Source: Ruminococcus sp. (GTDB lineage: Bacteria; Bacillota; Clostridia; Oscillospirales; Ruminococcaceae). From it: 64,000 nt of DNA. Shown here one piece after another: positions 54,417 through 63,824 of the stretch. Position numbers and translations under genes: made by a program. Where the stretch lies: NCBI GenBank assembly GCA_015066805.1, contig SVNP01000005.1, positions 1-64,000 on the forward strand, read 5' to 3'. Each line of letters starts with the position of its first letter. Within the stretch, counting starts at the first letter, position 1. The notes below the pieces were generated by a model. It ran no database searches. It had not been told where the DNA came from and worked only from the letters and a program-made list of their open reading frames with translations.

Positions 54417-55721
54417 TCAGTGCAGCTTACGATTATCCTTGACACGCACGGCCTTGCCTTCGCTTCTGGCAATGGTCTTGGGGGAAACCAGATGGATCTT
54501 GGGATTGATGCCCAGCATGGTCTTCATGGCAGCAGCCAGATCCTTCTCCTTGGACTGCAGATCCTTAACGGTATCGGAGAACTGCTCGGGTGTCAGTTCC
54601 ACATAGACATCCATGGTATCGGTGTTGTTCACACGGTCAACCTCGATCATGTAGTTGGGGGAGTAACCCTGTTCAATGAGAACGGTTTCGATCTGAGAGG
54701 GGAATACGTTTACACCGCGGATGATGAGCATATCATCGCTTCTGCCCATGGGCTTACACATTTTGACCAGTGTTCTGCCGCAGGAGCATTTTTCTCTGGT
54801 CAGAACGCAGATATCACGGGTACGGTAGCGCAGCAGGGGGAATGCTTCCTTGGTAATGCTGGTAAACACCAGCTCACCTTTGGCGCCTTCGGGCAGCACC
54901 TCACCGGTATCGGGATCAATGATCTCGGCAATAAAGTGGTCTTCGTTGATGTGCATACCGGTCTGTGCCTCGCATTCAAAGGATACACCGGGACCGCTGG
55001 TTTCGGTCAAGCCATAGATATCATAAGCTTTGATGCCCAGGGATTTTTCGATCTCACGGCGCATTTCCTCAGTCCACGGCTCTGCACCGAAGATACCTGC
55101 CTTCAGGTGGATATCATCAGGGGTGTAGCCCATTTCATGCAGGGTCTCACCGATGTATGCTGCGTAGGAAGGTGTGCAGCAGAGGATGGTAGACTTCAGG
55201 TCCATCATAAACTGGATCTGACGCTCAGTGTTGCCGGAGGACATGGGCAGAGTCAGGCAGCCAACCTTATGGGAACCGCCATCCAGACCTGCACCGCCTG
55301 TGAAAAGGCCGTAGCCGTAAGCAATCTGGCAGATATCATCCTCGGTACCGCCTACTGCAACAATGGCTCTGGCGCAGCACTCGTGCCAAAGCTCGATATC
55401 GTTTTTCGTGTAAAATGCAACAACACGCTTGCCGGTAGTGCCACTGGTGGAATGAATTTCCGTACAGTCAGCAAGGGGTTTTGCCAGCAGACCGTAGGGG
55501 TAGGCATCACGCAGATCTGCTTTGGTGAGGAAAGGCAGCTTGTGCAGATCATCAATGGACTTGATATCATCGGGTGTGACACCTTTCTTGTCCATCAGAT
55601 CACGGTAATAGGGGACATTTTCGTATACATGCTTGACCTGAGCCACAAGGCGTTCGCTCTGCAGCTTCTTCATGTCCTCTCGGGACATACACTCGATTTC
55701 TTGGTTCCAGTAGTTTGCCAT
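54417..55721 (-). CDS. paaK: Phenylacetate-CoA ligase
   Basis: The 434-residue adenylate-forming enzyme activates phenylacetate or another arylacetate as its CoA thioester. Features are MANYWNQEIECMSREDMKKLQ, the P-loop-like HSTSGTTGKRV, YGLTETSGPG, and the C-terminal AMP-binding subdomain. In anaerobes with iorAB it feeds aryl-CoA into reductive carboxylation to aryl-pyruvates. The start at 55721 follows AAAGGA by eight bases. Confidence 0.92.
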   Translation of the reverse strand: MANYWNQEIECMSREDMKKLQSERLVAQVKHVYENVPYYRDLMDKKGVTPDDIKSIDDLHKLPFLTKADLRDAYPYGLLAKPLADCTEIHSTSGTTGKRVVAFYTKNDIELWHECCARAIVAVGGTEDDICQIAYGYGLFTGGAGLDGGSHKVGCLTLPMSSGNTERQIQFMMDLKSTILCCTPSYAAYIGETLHEMGYTPDDIHLKAGIFGAEPWTEEMRREIEKSLGIKAYDIYGLTETSGPGVSFECEAQTGMHINEDHFIAEIIDPDTGEVLPEGAKGELVFTSITKEAFPLLRYRTRDICVLTREKCSCGRTLVKMCKPMGRSDDMLIIRGVNVFPSQIETVLIEQGYSPNYMIEVDRVNNTDTMDVYVELTPEQFSDTVKDLQSKEKDLAAAMKTMLGINPKIHLVSPKTIARSEGKAVRVKDNRKLH

Positions 55722-55758
55722 AGGGATCATTCCTTTCGCTTGATAGTATAAGATATCA

Positions 55759-56292
55759 TCAACAGTCGCATACTGTATTGTCCGATACGACGGGAAGAAG
55801 CAGTCTGTGCCGCAGAGCAGTCACAGAGGAAAGAAACGCCTGTGGGTTGGCACGGTATTCCTTCGCCACCTCCGAGGTACAAAGGGTTCCTGTAATATAT
55901 TGCAGAGAATCCGCAGCTTTGCGGCGTGTTGCATCTGTGTTGTAAATGGGTTTGCGGCGCAGTAATGTTTTTTTATTCAGCATACGCTGTATGCTCTGGC
56001 AAAGCTCCCGGTATTTGTCATCATAGCCAATGCACTCACGGGTGTAATCGGTATTGTTGATGACCGCATCCAGCATGCAGGCGCAAACCCATATGTCAAA
56101 TCCGATCTCCCGCTCCACACCGTCTGTGATAGGATCATAAGGCGGTTCAAGCATGGGATCGGGGGAAAGTACAATATCAAAGATCAATGCAAAATAGTCG
56201 GGCTTGTATACACCAAATCCGGGCGGCGGGATCATCCAATCATAAAAGTCATGGAATGCACGTCTGCCTTCCGGATGGGAAAAAGGTGTCAT
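55759..56292 (-). CDS. Uncharacterised protein between iorB and paaK
   Basis: The 177-residue soluble protein begins MTPFSHPEGRRAFHDFYDWM. It has no motif that I recognise; a hydrophilic central region and a helical C-terminus (KEYRANPQAFLSSVTALRHRL) are visible. Its start overlaps the iorB stop by four bases, so it is translationally coupled to the oxidoreductase. The context suggests a role connected with indolepyruvate metabolism. Confidence 0.7.
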   Translation of the reverse strand: MTPFSHPEGRRAFHDFYDWMIPPPGFGVYKPDYFALIFDIVLSPDPMLEPPYDPITDGVEREIGFDIWVCACMLDAVINNTDYTRECIGYDDKYRELCQSIQRMLNKKTLLRRKPIYNTDATRRKAADSLQYITGTLCTSEVAKEYRANPQAFLSSVTALRHRLLLPVVSDNTVCDC

Positions 56293-56861
56293 GCCTCTCT
56301 GCCCAGTGCAAATGCCTTTTTGTTCATTTCCAGGAATCTGGCAGGAACGCACTGCTCCAGAGCCTTCTGCCATACGCTTTCATCCACATCCATTTTCTTG
56401 GAGACCACACCCATCAGCACCACGTTGGATGCCTTTGCGCTGCCTGCTTCCTCCGCCAGAGAGAGCGCATCCACAGCAGTCACATCAATGCCCATGGCGG
56501 TAAGCTTTTCTACGATCTTCTCAGGATAGCTTGCTGCACCTGTAATAACAGGCATGGGGTCAAGGGTCTGGGTAGACGTAACGATGCTGCCGCCTTTCTT
56601 CAGGCAGCAAGCCCAACGTGCGGCTTCCAGCAGCTCAAAGGAGATGATGATATCAGCCTCGCCCTTTTCCACAGTGGGGGAATAGACGGCATCGCCGTAC
56701 TTTACATAGGTCACAACGGAGCCGCCGCGCTGGGACATACCATGTACCTCGCTGAGCTTGACCTCATAGCCCTGCTGCAGCAGCACATTGCCCAGAATAC
56801 GGCTTGCCAGCAGACTGCCCTGTCCGCCTACACCAACGATCATAATGGATTTTGTTTGCAT
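56289..56861 (-). CDS. iorB: Indolepyruvate ferredoxin oxidoreductase, beta subunit
   Basis: The 190-residue gamma-type 2-oxoacid oxidoreductase subunit has MIVGVGGQGSLLASRILGN, KLSEVHGMSQRGGSVVTYVK and GVVSKKMDVDES. With IorA it interconverts aryl-pyruvates and aryl-acetyl-CoA using ferredoxin. The ATG at 56861 is preferred over an upstream frame reading to 56906. It is 17 bases after iorA. Confidence 0.93.
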   Translation of the reverse strand: MQTKSIMIVGVGGQGSLLASRILGNVLLQQGYEVKLSEVHGMSQRGGSVVTYVKYGDAVYSPTVEKGEADIIISFELLEAARWACCLKKGGSIVTSTQTLDPMPVITGAASYPEKIVEKLTAMGIDVTAVDALSLAEEAGSAKASNVVLMGVVSKKMDVDESVWQKALEQCVPARFLEMNKKAFALGREA

Positions 56862-56878
56862 AATCGCACCAGCCTTTC

Positions 56879-58606
56879 TTATTCTACAATGGCACCGAAC
56901 TTGCACAGTTCCTTACAAATGCCGCAGCCTACACACTGGGTATGGTCAATGGATGCCTTACCGTTCTTCATGGAGATAGCGGGGCAGCCCAGCTTCAGGC
57001 ACATTTTACAGCTCTTACACTTATCGTTATCCACAGCCAGGGGTGCCTTGTGCTTCACAGTTTTCAGCAGAGCACAGGGGCGGCGGCTGATGATGACGGA
57101 AGGCTCATTGGCAGCCAGTTCTTCGATGATAGCCTGCTCCATCTCGGCAAGATTGTAAGGATCAGCCACACGCACACGACGGATGCCTACAGCACGGCAG
57201 AGATCTTCCAGACAGACCTTTGCAGCGGGATCACCCTTCAGATTCATGCCGGTGGTGGGGTTCTGCTGGTGGCCGGTCATACCGGTAATGGAGTTATCCA
57301 GAATGATGACCGTGGAGTTGGAGGAATTATAGCTGATATTGACCAGACCGGTAATACCGCTGTGCATAAAGGTGGAATCACCGATCACAGCAACGGATTT
57401 CTGCTCGGAGGATTTGCCCAGCACCTTGTTGAAGCCGTGCAGGGCAGAAACGGATGCACCCATGCAGATGGTCCAGTCCATGGCGGTCAGGGGTGCGGCA
57501 GCACCCAGGGTATAGCAGCCGATATCACCGGAAACGGTGACCTTGTGCTTGTTCAGCAGGTAGAATACACCTCTGTGAGGACAGCCTGCACACATAACGG
57601 GAGGACGTACCGGAAGCTGCTCGGGGTAGGGAGTGATCACATTGGTCTTACCCAGCAGCTTTTCAGCGATAATGGACTGATTCAGCTCACCGATGCAACC
57701 GAAGATCTCCTTGCCCTTGCAGGCAATACCCATGGCTTTGCAATGGGTCTCCAGAATGCCGTCCAGTTCTTCAATGATGTACAGAGTTTCGCATTTTGCG
57801 GCGAAATCGAAAAAGAGCTGTTTGGGCAGGGGATTGGTCATACCGATCTTCAGGTAGTTTGCCTGTTCGCCGAGAGCTTCCTTTGCATACTGGTAGGCGG
57901 CACCGCAGGTGATCACGCCGATCTTTGCACCGTTATCCTCTACCTTGTTGATGGCAGCGGTTTCTGCGTAAGCGATGAGCTTTTCGGTGCGGTCTTCCAC
58001 CACAACATGACGGCCCTTTGCATTGGCGGGCATCATAACATACTTGGCGGGATTCTTTACATATTCCCGCAGAGGCAGCTCGGTGCGGTCGCAAAGCTCC
58101 ACAGCACTCTGGGAGTGTGCCACACGGGTGGAGGTGCGAACAATGACGGGAGTATCAAAATCCTCGGAGAGGGTAAATGCCAGTGCGGCAAAATCCTTGC
58201 ACTCCTGAGAATCCGCAGGCTCCAGCATAGGCACCTTGGAAGCAATGGCGTGATGACGGCTGTCCTGCTCATTCTGGGAAGAATGCATACCGGGATCATC
58301 GGCAACGGCAATGACCAGACCGCCGTTTACGCCGGTGTAAGCAGCAGTATAGAGGGGATCGGCAGCTACATTCAGACCAACGTGCTTCATGGCAGCAAAG
58401 CTTCTGGCACCTGCCAGAGATGCACCCAGAGCTGCTTCCAGAGCAACCTTCTCATTGGGAGCCCACTCTGCATACACTTCATCGTATTTGGCAACCTCCT
58501 CGGTAATTTCGGTGGAAGGCGTGCCGGGGTAGCTGGAAGCAAACTTGCATCCGGCCTCAAACAGACCTCTTGCAAATGCTTCGTTACCAAGCATCAGCTT
58601 TTTCAT
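56879..58606 (-). CDS. iorA: Indolepyruvate ferredoxin oxidoreductase, alpha subunit
   Basis: The 575-residue protein has a pyrimidine-binding domain (GAKFASSYPGTPSTEITEEV-like start), a thiamine-diphosphate domain (GDIGCYTLGAAAPLTAMDW, GDSTFMHSGITGL with the GDS/NNS-type motif) and a C-terminal pair of 4Fe-4S motifs (CKSCKMCLKLGC, CVGCGICKELC, residues about 529-570). The ATG at 58606 matches MKKLMLGNEAF; an earlier ATG abuts the Shine-Dalgarno sequence. It follows the HAD gene by eight bases. Confidence 0.93.
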   Translation of the reverse strand: MKKLMLGNEAFARGLFEAGCKFASSYPGTPSTEITEEVAKYDEVYAEWAPNEKVALEAALGASLAGARSFAAMKHVGLNVAADPLYTAAYTGVNGGLVIAVADDPGMHSSQNEQDSRHHAIASKVPMLEPADSQECKDFAALAFTLSEDFDTPVIVRTSTRVAHSQSAVELCDRTELPLREYVKNPAKYVMMPANAKGRHVVVEDRTEKLIAYAETAAINKVEDNGAKIGVITCGAAYQYAKEALGEQANYLKIGMTNPLPKQLFFDFAAKCETLYIIEELDGILETHCKAMGIACKGKEIFGCIGELNQSIIAEKLLGKTNVITPYPEQLPVRPPVMCAGCPHRGVFYLLNKHKVTVSGDIGCYTLGAAAPLTAMDWTICMGASVSALHGFNKVLGKSSEQKSVAVIGDSTFMHSGITGLVNISYNSSNSTVIILDNSITGMTGHQQNPTTGMNLKGDPAAKVCLEDLCRAVGIRRVRVADPYNLAEMEQAIIEELAANEPSVIISRRPCALLKTVKHKAPLAVDNDKCKSCKMCLKLGCPAISMKNGKASIDHTQCVGCGICKELCKFGAIVE

Positions 58607-58614
58607 AGTGAAGA

Positions 58615-59451
58615 TCATTCCTTTCGGGTAGTATGGTAGTTCATCAGATAACGGATCACAGCGTCCTCGCTGTTTGTACCGATCACCAGATCGGCGGAAT
58701 TCTTTAGATTTTGCGTGGCATTTGCCACAGCAACACGGGTATCGGCAGCGGAAAACATAGGCAGATCGTTGTCGTTGTCACCAAAAGCGGTGATGGTTTC
58801 CGCACCGGTCAGCTCCCGCAGCCTTTGTACGCCATGATATTTGGTTGCGGTATGGGCAGCCAGCTCCAGATACCAGCAATCTGCCTCGTAAACATCCTTG
58901 TAAAAGGATACACCCACACCGGAGATACGCTGCAATTCCTCGGCAGCAGGCCGCAGCAGATGTTCATTTCCTCGCAGGGAACAGTACACAACGGCATCAC
59001 CTGCCAGCCGTGAAAGCCGTTCTACCTGACGAAAGGGCTTGTCGTAGCGGTCCTTACGCTCCCGATAGAAGCTCTGCATGGCGGGGGTGGTCAGCTCGGT
59101 GTAGCAGCATTGAAGGGTATCCTCTGCCAGACAGTACACAAAACCGTTCAGCCCATGGGCAGAAAGACAATCAAACATGGCAGCGGCACTTTCTTTTTCA
59201 ATGATTGCCGCATGACAGTATTTTTTTGTCATAGGGTCATACAGCACAGCACCGTTTTGCAGGATCAGAGGATACCGCAACGGAAGGCCTTCCAATATAG
59301 GCTCCACGGAGTAAATGGTTCTTGCCGTTGCAACGGTAAAGGGCAGATCCTCCCGCAGCATAGTGGTGAGCCGCTGCTTTGCGAAGGAAGAAAGGCTTGC
59401 GCTGCTCTGCAGCAGTGTACCATCCAGATCAGAGACAAACAATTCAGTCAC
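58615..59451 (-). CDS. Cof-type HAD phosphatase
   Basis: The 278-residue hydrolase has nucleophile motif I FVSDLDGTLL (Asp8, Asp10), motif II in VATAR, and motif IV GDNDNDLPMFSAA. The long C2-type cap between them places it in the Cof family, which dephosphorylates sugar phosphates and cofactors. The GTG start at 59451 follows GGAG by eight bases and overlaps the upstream stop by eight bases. Confidence 0.88.
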   Translation of the reverse strand: MTELFVSDLDGTLLQSSASLSSFAKQRLTTMLREDLPFTVATARTIYSVEPILEGLPLRYPLILQNGAVLYDPMTKKYCHAAIIEKESAAAMFDCLSAHGLNGFVYCLAEDTLQCCYTELTTPAMQSFYRERKDRYDKPFRQVERLSRLAGDAVVYCSLRGNEHLLRPAAEELQRISGVGVSFYKDVYEADCWYLELAAHTATKYHGVQRLRELTGAETITAFGDNDNDLPMFSAADTRVAVANATQNLKNSADLVIGTNSEDAVIRYLMNYHTTRKE

Positions 59452-60886
59452 GGGAGGGCTCCACAGGTGTGTAAAGCACACGCAGCTCAGGCATTTCAGA
59501 AATAACGGCATAAGCATTCTGCAGACCATCGGGCAGGCTAAGGTCATTGCGGCCGTCTGCGGGCGGTGCGAACAGGCGGAGCGTCAGATCGCAGGCACCG
59601 TTCAGGGTTTTTTCAAAGAAAGCAGGCATCAGATCCACAAACTTGACATGAGGTGCCTTATGGAACCATCTGCCGTTGATCTCCAGCATATAGTTCCCTT
59701 CATCATTGAAATTCAGCTCACAGAAATGGGGGTTGCCCTGGAAGTGAACGGTCATTGCCAGACCCTCGGCATCCTCGGCACCGCCCCAGCGCAGGGTAGC
59801 GGGCAGAGAAGCACTGCCGCAATCGGTCATGGCGGGCAGGAAAACATCATCGTGCAGCCACTTTTTGTAGGTGTGCAGAATGGGCTGTTCAATGCCGACA
59901 CCGGGGTTTGCGGGGTCTTCAATCTCCAGACCCAGTCTGCCACGGTCACGGAACTGGTAGAAGTTGATGGCAGAGAGCCAGGGCTGCTTTTCGGCCTTTA
60001 CCAGACGGAAGAAGCCATCCACCATATCGCACTGAGCGTAGGGGCCGGTCACATCGCCGTCTGCGTTAAATTCGCTCATGACCATGGGCTTGGTCACACC
60101 GCCGTTGAGTTCGGTAAAGCGCAGGTAGGAACGGTGTGTCATTTCATAGGTCTGGGCATAGCTGCTGCGGCTGTGAGAATGTCCGCCGGGCTCAGCCACA
60201 TCATAAGGCCAGCCCCAGTGCAGAGCCATGTATTTGTCTACCGACCAGATATCCGCAGCGGGAATGGTCTGTGCAAATTCCTTTTCCTTTACGATCTCAG
60301 TGCTGTCGGGATCTTCAATGCCGCCAATGCAGATGATGGTCTGTACATTGGGGGCATGGGTGCGGATGACTTCGCTTGCGTGTACAAAGAAATCCGCAAC
60401 TTCCTGGTAGGAGCAGCGCTTGTTGAAGGAAAACCAGTTGCCGGTGGCTTCATGGTTCAGACGCAGCAGCACTCTGCCGTAGGGGCGAAGATCCTCGGCA
60501 ATGGCGATGAGATGATCATCGGTTACATGGGGATCCACTGTCAGGGTCAGGGTCACATCCTGTCCATGGGTGCGGATGTCCTGCATCTGACGGAATACCT
60601 CGCCATCACGGGAGCCGTTCAGACCGCCGGTGTAAGGGAAGTAGTCGTCATAGGGAAAATCCCAGGCAAAGCTGACATCGGGGCTGGCATGGACAACGCT
60701 TGCTCTGCCGGGCCAGCCGGCATCCAAGGGGTAGTAGCAGTACATCAGATTCACACTGCGGTGGGGTCTGCCCAGCTTGCGGAGAATATAATCCTGGGAA
60801 ACATATTCTCCGCGCTCGCTGCCGTCAGTCAGGTCGGCGGCGCAAACGGCACTTCCCATGTGAATACGGTGCAGTTGCATGCTCAT
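59444..60886 (-). CDS. Putative clan GH-A glycoside hydrolase, cytosolic (GH26-like active site)
   Basis: The 480-residue protein has no signal peptide. Its N-terminal ~330 residues look like a (beta/alpha)8 barrel with putative acid/base Glu146 in LLRLNHEATGNWFSFN and nucleophile Glu272 in MVMSEFNADG. The C-terminal region (about 345-480) is beta-rich. The glutamate spacing is larger than in typical GH26. The family cannot be named from sequence alone. GGAGG lies ten bases before the ATG. It sits between pncB and a HAD phosphatase on the same strand. Confidence 0.6.
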   Translation of the reverse strand: MSMQLHRIHMGSAVCAADLTDGSERGEYVSQDYILRKLGRPHRSVNLMYCYYPLDAGWPGRASVVHASPDVSFAWDFPYDDYFPYTGGLNGSRDGEVFRQMQDIRTHGQDVTLTLTVDPHVTDDHLIAIAEDLRPYGRVLLRLNHEATGNWFSFNKRCSYQEVADFFVHASEVIRTHAPNVQTIICIGGIEDPDSTEIVKEKEFAQTIPAADIWSVDKYMALHWGWPYDVAEPGGHSHSRSSYAQTYEMTHRSYLRFTELNGGVTKPMVMSEFNADGDVTGPYAQCDMVDGFFRLVKAEKQPWLSAINFYQFRDRGRLGLEIEDPANPGVGIEQPILHTYKKWLHDDVFLPAMTDCGSASLPATLRWGGAEDAEGLAMTVHFQGNPHFCELNFNDEGNYMLEINGRWFHKAPHVKFVDLMPAFFEKTLNGACDLTLRLFAPPADGRNDLSLPDGLQNAYAVISEMPELRVLYTPVEPSRD

Positions 60887-60924
60887 AGTGTCGGTACCTC
60901 CATATCAATCAAATCAAAATAAAG

Positions 60925-62403
60925 TCAAACCGCAAAGTAGCGATCCAGTAATTCTCTTTTCAGTTTCCAAAGTGGCTCGGAAAGGTCCACATAATAAGCG
61001 TGGGGATTTTCAAAACGCTTGACCTCATCCCAGACAGTGGCAAGTTGTTCGGCACAGTAGGCACGGATCTCATCGGGGGAGGGCATGGGGTAAACGCATT
61101 CACCTTGAACGAACACAGGCACCTGCAAAGGCTTTGCCACAAAATCCGTCAGTGTTTTGCGCTTGTAGGTGAATTCGGGGTCAAAGATCACATAGGGCTG
61201 GGTATCGTCGATGATTTCATCTGCCAGAGTGATCACATCGGCAATGGCCATACCGCTGGTGCGGTCAAACAAACGCCAAGGCTTTTTGTAGCCCGGGTTA
61301 GTGATCTTTGCAACATTTTCCGAGAGCTTGATCTTTGGGACCAGCACATCGGGTGCATCGGGAGAGGCGGCAGCCACCAGCTTGTACACGCCGCCGAATA
61401 CCGGCTCGGAACGGGAGGTGACCAGACGTTCACCTACGCCAAAACGGTCGATCTTTGCCCCCTGCACCAGCAGGTCACGGATGAGGTATTCATCCAGCGA
61501 GTTGCTTGCCACAATGGCGATCTCCTCCAGCCCTGCCTGATCCAGCATGGCTCTTGCCTTTTTGGAAAGGTAGGCGATATCGCCGCTGTCAATGCGTACC
61601 GCACCGCCGTGGCAGCCCTGCTCCTTCAGCTCGTTGAACACGATAATGGCATTGGGAATACCGGATTTCAGAGTGTTGTAGGTATCCACCAATAAAGTAG
61701 GTGCCTGAGGATACACACGGGTGTATGCACGGAAAGCATCCAGCTCGGAATCAAACAACTGTACCCAGCTATGTGCCATGGTTCCCATGGCAGGTATGCC
61801 GTAATCACGGTCAGCCATTGTACAGGCAGTACCGCAGCAGCCCGCAATGTAAGAGGCACGGGCAGCAAACACAGCGCCATCTGCGCCATGGGCACGGCGG
61901 GAACCGAATTCCATGACAGGTCTGCCCTCGGCAGCCCGGACGATGCGGCTTGCCTTGGTAGCGATCAGGCTCTGGTGATTGATGCACAGCAGCAGCATAG
62001 TTTCAATGAGCTGTGCCTGCATCACAGGACCTTTTACGGTGATCAGCGGCTCATTGGGGAAGATGGGTGTTCCTTCGGGAATGGCCCATACATCGCAGGT
62101 AAAGCGGAAGCCTGCAAGATAGCTCAGAAAGGCTTCGGAGAAAAGCTGCTTGCTGCGGAGATAGGAGATATCCTCCTCCGTAAACCGCAGATTCCGCAAA
62201 AAGGTGATGGCCTGCTCCAGACCTGCCATAATGGCATAGCCGCCCCGATCGGGCACCTTACGGAAAAAGAGGTCAAAGCAGGTGACAGTATCTCCCATTC
62301 CGTTTTCCAGAAAGCCGTTTGCCATGGTCAGCTCGTAGAAATCCATCAGCATGGAAAGATTGCGCTGTGCAAAGGAATCGGTCATAAGATTTTTATGCTC
62401 CAT
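60925..62403 (-). CDS. pncB: Nicotinate phosphoribosyltransferase
   Basis: The 492-residue enzyme converts nicotinate and PRPP to nicotinate mononucleotide. Motifs include MLMDFYELTMANGF, FGSRRAHGADGAVFAARASY, the PRPP region VRIDSGDIAYLSKK and SNSLDEYLI. The start at 62403, six bases after GAGG, overlaps the pncA stop by eleven bases, indicating coupling with nicotinamidase. Confidence 0.94.
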   Translation of the reverse strand: MEHKNLMTDSFAQRNLSMLMDFYELTMANGFLENGMGDTVTCFDLFFRKVPDRGGYAIMAGLEQAITFLRNLRFTEEDISYLRSKQLFSEAFLSYLAGFRFTCDVWAIPEGTPIFPNEPLITVKGPVMQAQLIETMLLLCINHQSLIATKASRIVRAAEGRPVMEFGSRRAHGADGAVFAARASYIAGCCGTACTMADRDYGIPAMGTMAHSWVQLFDSELDAFRAYTRVYPQAPTLLVDTYNTLKSGIPNAIIVFNELKEQGCHGGAVRIDSGDIAYLSKKARAMLDQAGLEEIAIVASNSLDEYLIRDLLVQGAKIDRFGVGERLVTSRSEPVFGGVYKLVAAASPDAPDVLVPKIKLSENVAKITNPGYKKPWRLFDRTSGMAIADVITLADEIIDDTQPYVIFDPEFTYKRKTLTDFVAKPLQVPVFVQGECVYPMPSPDEIRAYCAEQLATVWDEVKRFENPHAYYVDLSEPLWKLKRELLDRYFAV

Positions 62404-63031
62404 AGGATACCTCACTGATGAGTTCGATGCCGGCCTGCTCCATCAACTGCAGTGCCAGCAGGTGAAAGGTGTCACCGTCATGCCCGGGGCCGTCAAAGGT
62501 ATCGGTCAGTGTTTCGGGCACGATAATGCGGTAGGGATGGTTTTGAGTGTCTCCGTATGCCTTCAGGGTCAGGGCAAACTGCATCACGCAGATATCGGTG
62601 CAGCAGCCGCAGAGCACCACTGTGCGGCATTGGGGATGTGTCTGAAGATATTGCGGAAATGCCTCGGTCAGCATACCGTTTGTGGAATTCTTCGGGATGG
62701 TGATATACCCGCCGATCGCCTTCAGTGCAGGCAGGATCTCGCATTCTTCGGTACCTTCCGCACAATGCACGGGGTATCGTGCGAATTCGGCGGCATTTTC
62801 TGGGTGAGTATCGGCAAAAGCCACAGCGGGGATCCCCTTTGTCTTGCATTGCTCCAACAACTGCCCGATGGCAGGTGTCAGTGCAGCAACACGGGGGGAT
62901 GCCAGCGCACCGTGCTCCGCAAAGCCGATGACCATATCACAGATGACCAGCAGCGTTTCTTCGGGGCGCAAAGAGTCCAGGGCAAGACGGGGCAAAGCTC
63001 CCATCCGGGGGGCTAGCGGGACATTCAGCAT
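62393..63031 (-). CDS. pncA: Nicotinamidase (isochorismatase-like)
   Basis: The 212-residue cysteine hydrolase has the triad: Asp in VICDMVIGF, Lys in IPKNSTNGM, and Cys in LCGCCTDICVMQFAL. With pncB it salvages nicotinamide into NAD. The ATG at 63031 is nine bases after AAGGAG. It follows pduL with an intervening hairpin. Confidence 0.9.
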   Translation of the reverse strand: MLNVPLAPRMGALPRLALDSLRPEETLLVICDMVIGFAEHGALASPRVAALTPAIGQLLEQCKTKGIPAVAFADTHPENAAEFARYPVHCAEGTEECEILPALKAIGGYITIPKNSTNGMLTEAFPQYLQTHPQCRTVVLCGCCTDICVMQFALTLKAYGDTQNHPYRIIVPETLTDTFDGPGHDGDTFHLLALQLMEQAGIELISEVSYGA

Positions 63032-63063
63032 ACAGCATAGCTCCTTCCGCATAAATTCACACA

Positions 63064-63086
63064 GGGGCTGTCGGATCGGCAGCCCC
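63064..63086. repeat. Ten-base-pair hairpin between pduL and pncA
   Basis: GGGGCTGTCG and CGGCAGCCCC flank a GAT loop (one G-T pair). Neither strand has a T-run after it, so it is unlikely to terminate. It may be an RNA processing or stabilising stem. Confidence 0.6.
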
Positions 63087-63104
63087 GTGCAAAATGTATC
63101 AAAA

Positions 63105-63680
63105 TCAGTCGATGGTGATGATCTCACCGGTCATGTCACGGCCGCCCATAACAGCGTTGGACTCATCGGTGTCGATATGCATAGCAAGAGAGAACTTGTC
63201 GGAAACACGCACAACGGTATCACCCAGAACGGCGCTGCGGTCAGGGGTTTCAATCTTGACCCACACGATCTGCTTATCCTGCACGCCCAGAGCCTCTGCA
63301 TCGGCAGGAGTCATGTGGATGTGACGCTTTGCAACGATCACGCCCTCGGAGATCTCAACCTCGCCGCAGGGGCCAACCAGCTTGCATCCGGGGGAACCTG
63401 CGGTGTCACCGGACTCACGGATGGGAGCTGCAATGCCGATGGTACGGGCATCGGTAGCGGAGATCTCAACCTGATCGGCGGGACGGACAGGACCCAGAAT
63501 GGAAACACCGTTAAGGGTGTTCTTGGGGCCAACCACGGAGATACGCTCTTCACAAGCGAACTGACCGGGCTGGGAGAGGTCTTTTTTGGGGGTAAGGGTT
63601 GCACCCTTACCGAACAGGATCTCTAGGGTCTCAGCAGTCACATGAGCGTGACGGGCAGAGGTTTCGACGATGAATTTCAT
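63105..63680 (-). CDS. pduL: Phosphate propanoyltransferase (PduL-type phosphotransacylase)
   Basis: The 191-residue enzyme has two beta-barrel domains with zinc-ligand motifs SARHAHV near the start and AKRHIHMTPADAEALG in the middle. It exchanges CoA and phosphate on short acyl groups, typically acetyl. There is no N-terminal encapsulation peptide, so a housekeeping role with an acetate kinase is likelier than a microcompartment role. AGGAGG lies nine bases before the ATG. Confidence 0.92.
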   Translation of the reverse strand: MKFIVETSARHAHVTAETLEILFGKGATLTPKKDLSQPGQFACEERISVVGPKNTLNGVSILGPVRPADQVEISATDARTIGIAAPIRESGDTAGSPGCKLVGPCGEVEISEGVIVAKRHIHMTPADAEALGVQDKQIVWVKIETPDRSAVLGDTVVRVSDKFSLAMHIDTDESNAVMGGRDMTGEIITID

Positions 63681-63764
63681 TTGGAACTTCCTCCTGATAT
63701 TGAATAGAATATGTATTTTGAATGTGTTCATACACCCATGAAGGGCGCACACTCATACATTAGT

Positions 63765-63793
63765 ATTTTACTACATTTTCCCTGTTTCGTCAA
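63765..63793 (-). promoter_or_regulatory. Predicted promoter of pduL
   Basis: On the minus strand TTGACG (63793-63788), 17 bp, TAAAAT (63770-63765), with a leader of about 78 bases. Confidence 0.7.
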
Positions 63794-63824
63794 GTGTATT
63801 TTTACATGAATTTGAATGTACGGA

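Noticed and set aside
63064-63086. Terminator between pduL and pncA
   Set aside because: The stem is strong but neither side has a T-run, so it was listed as a hairpin only.
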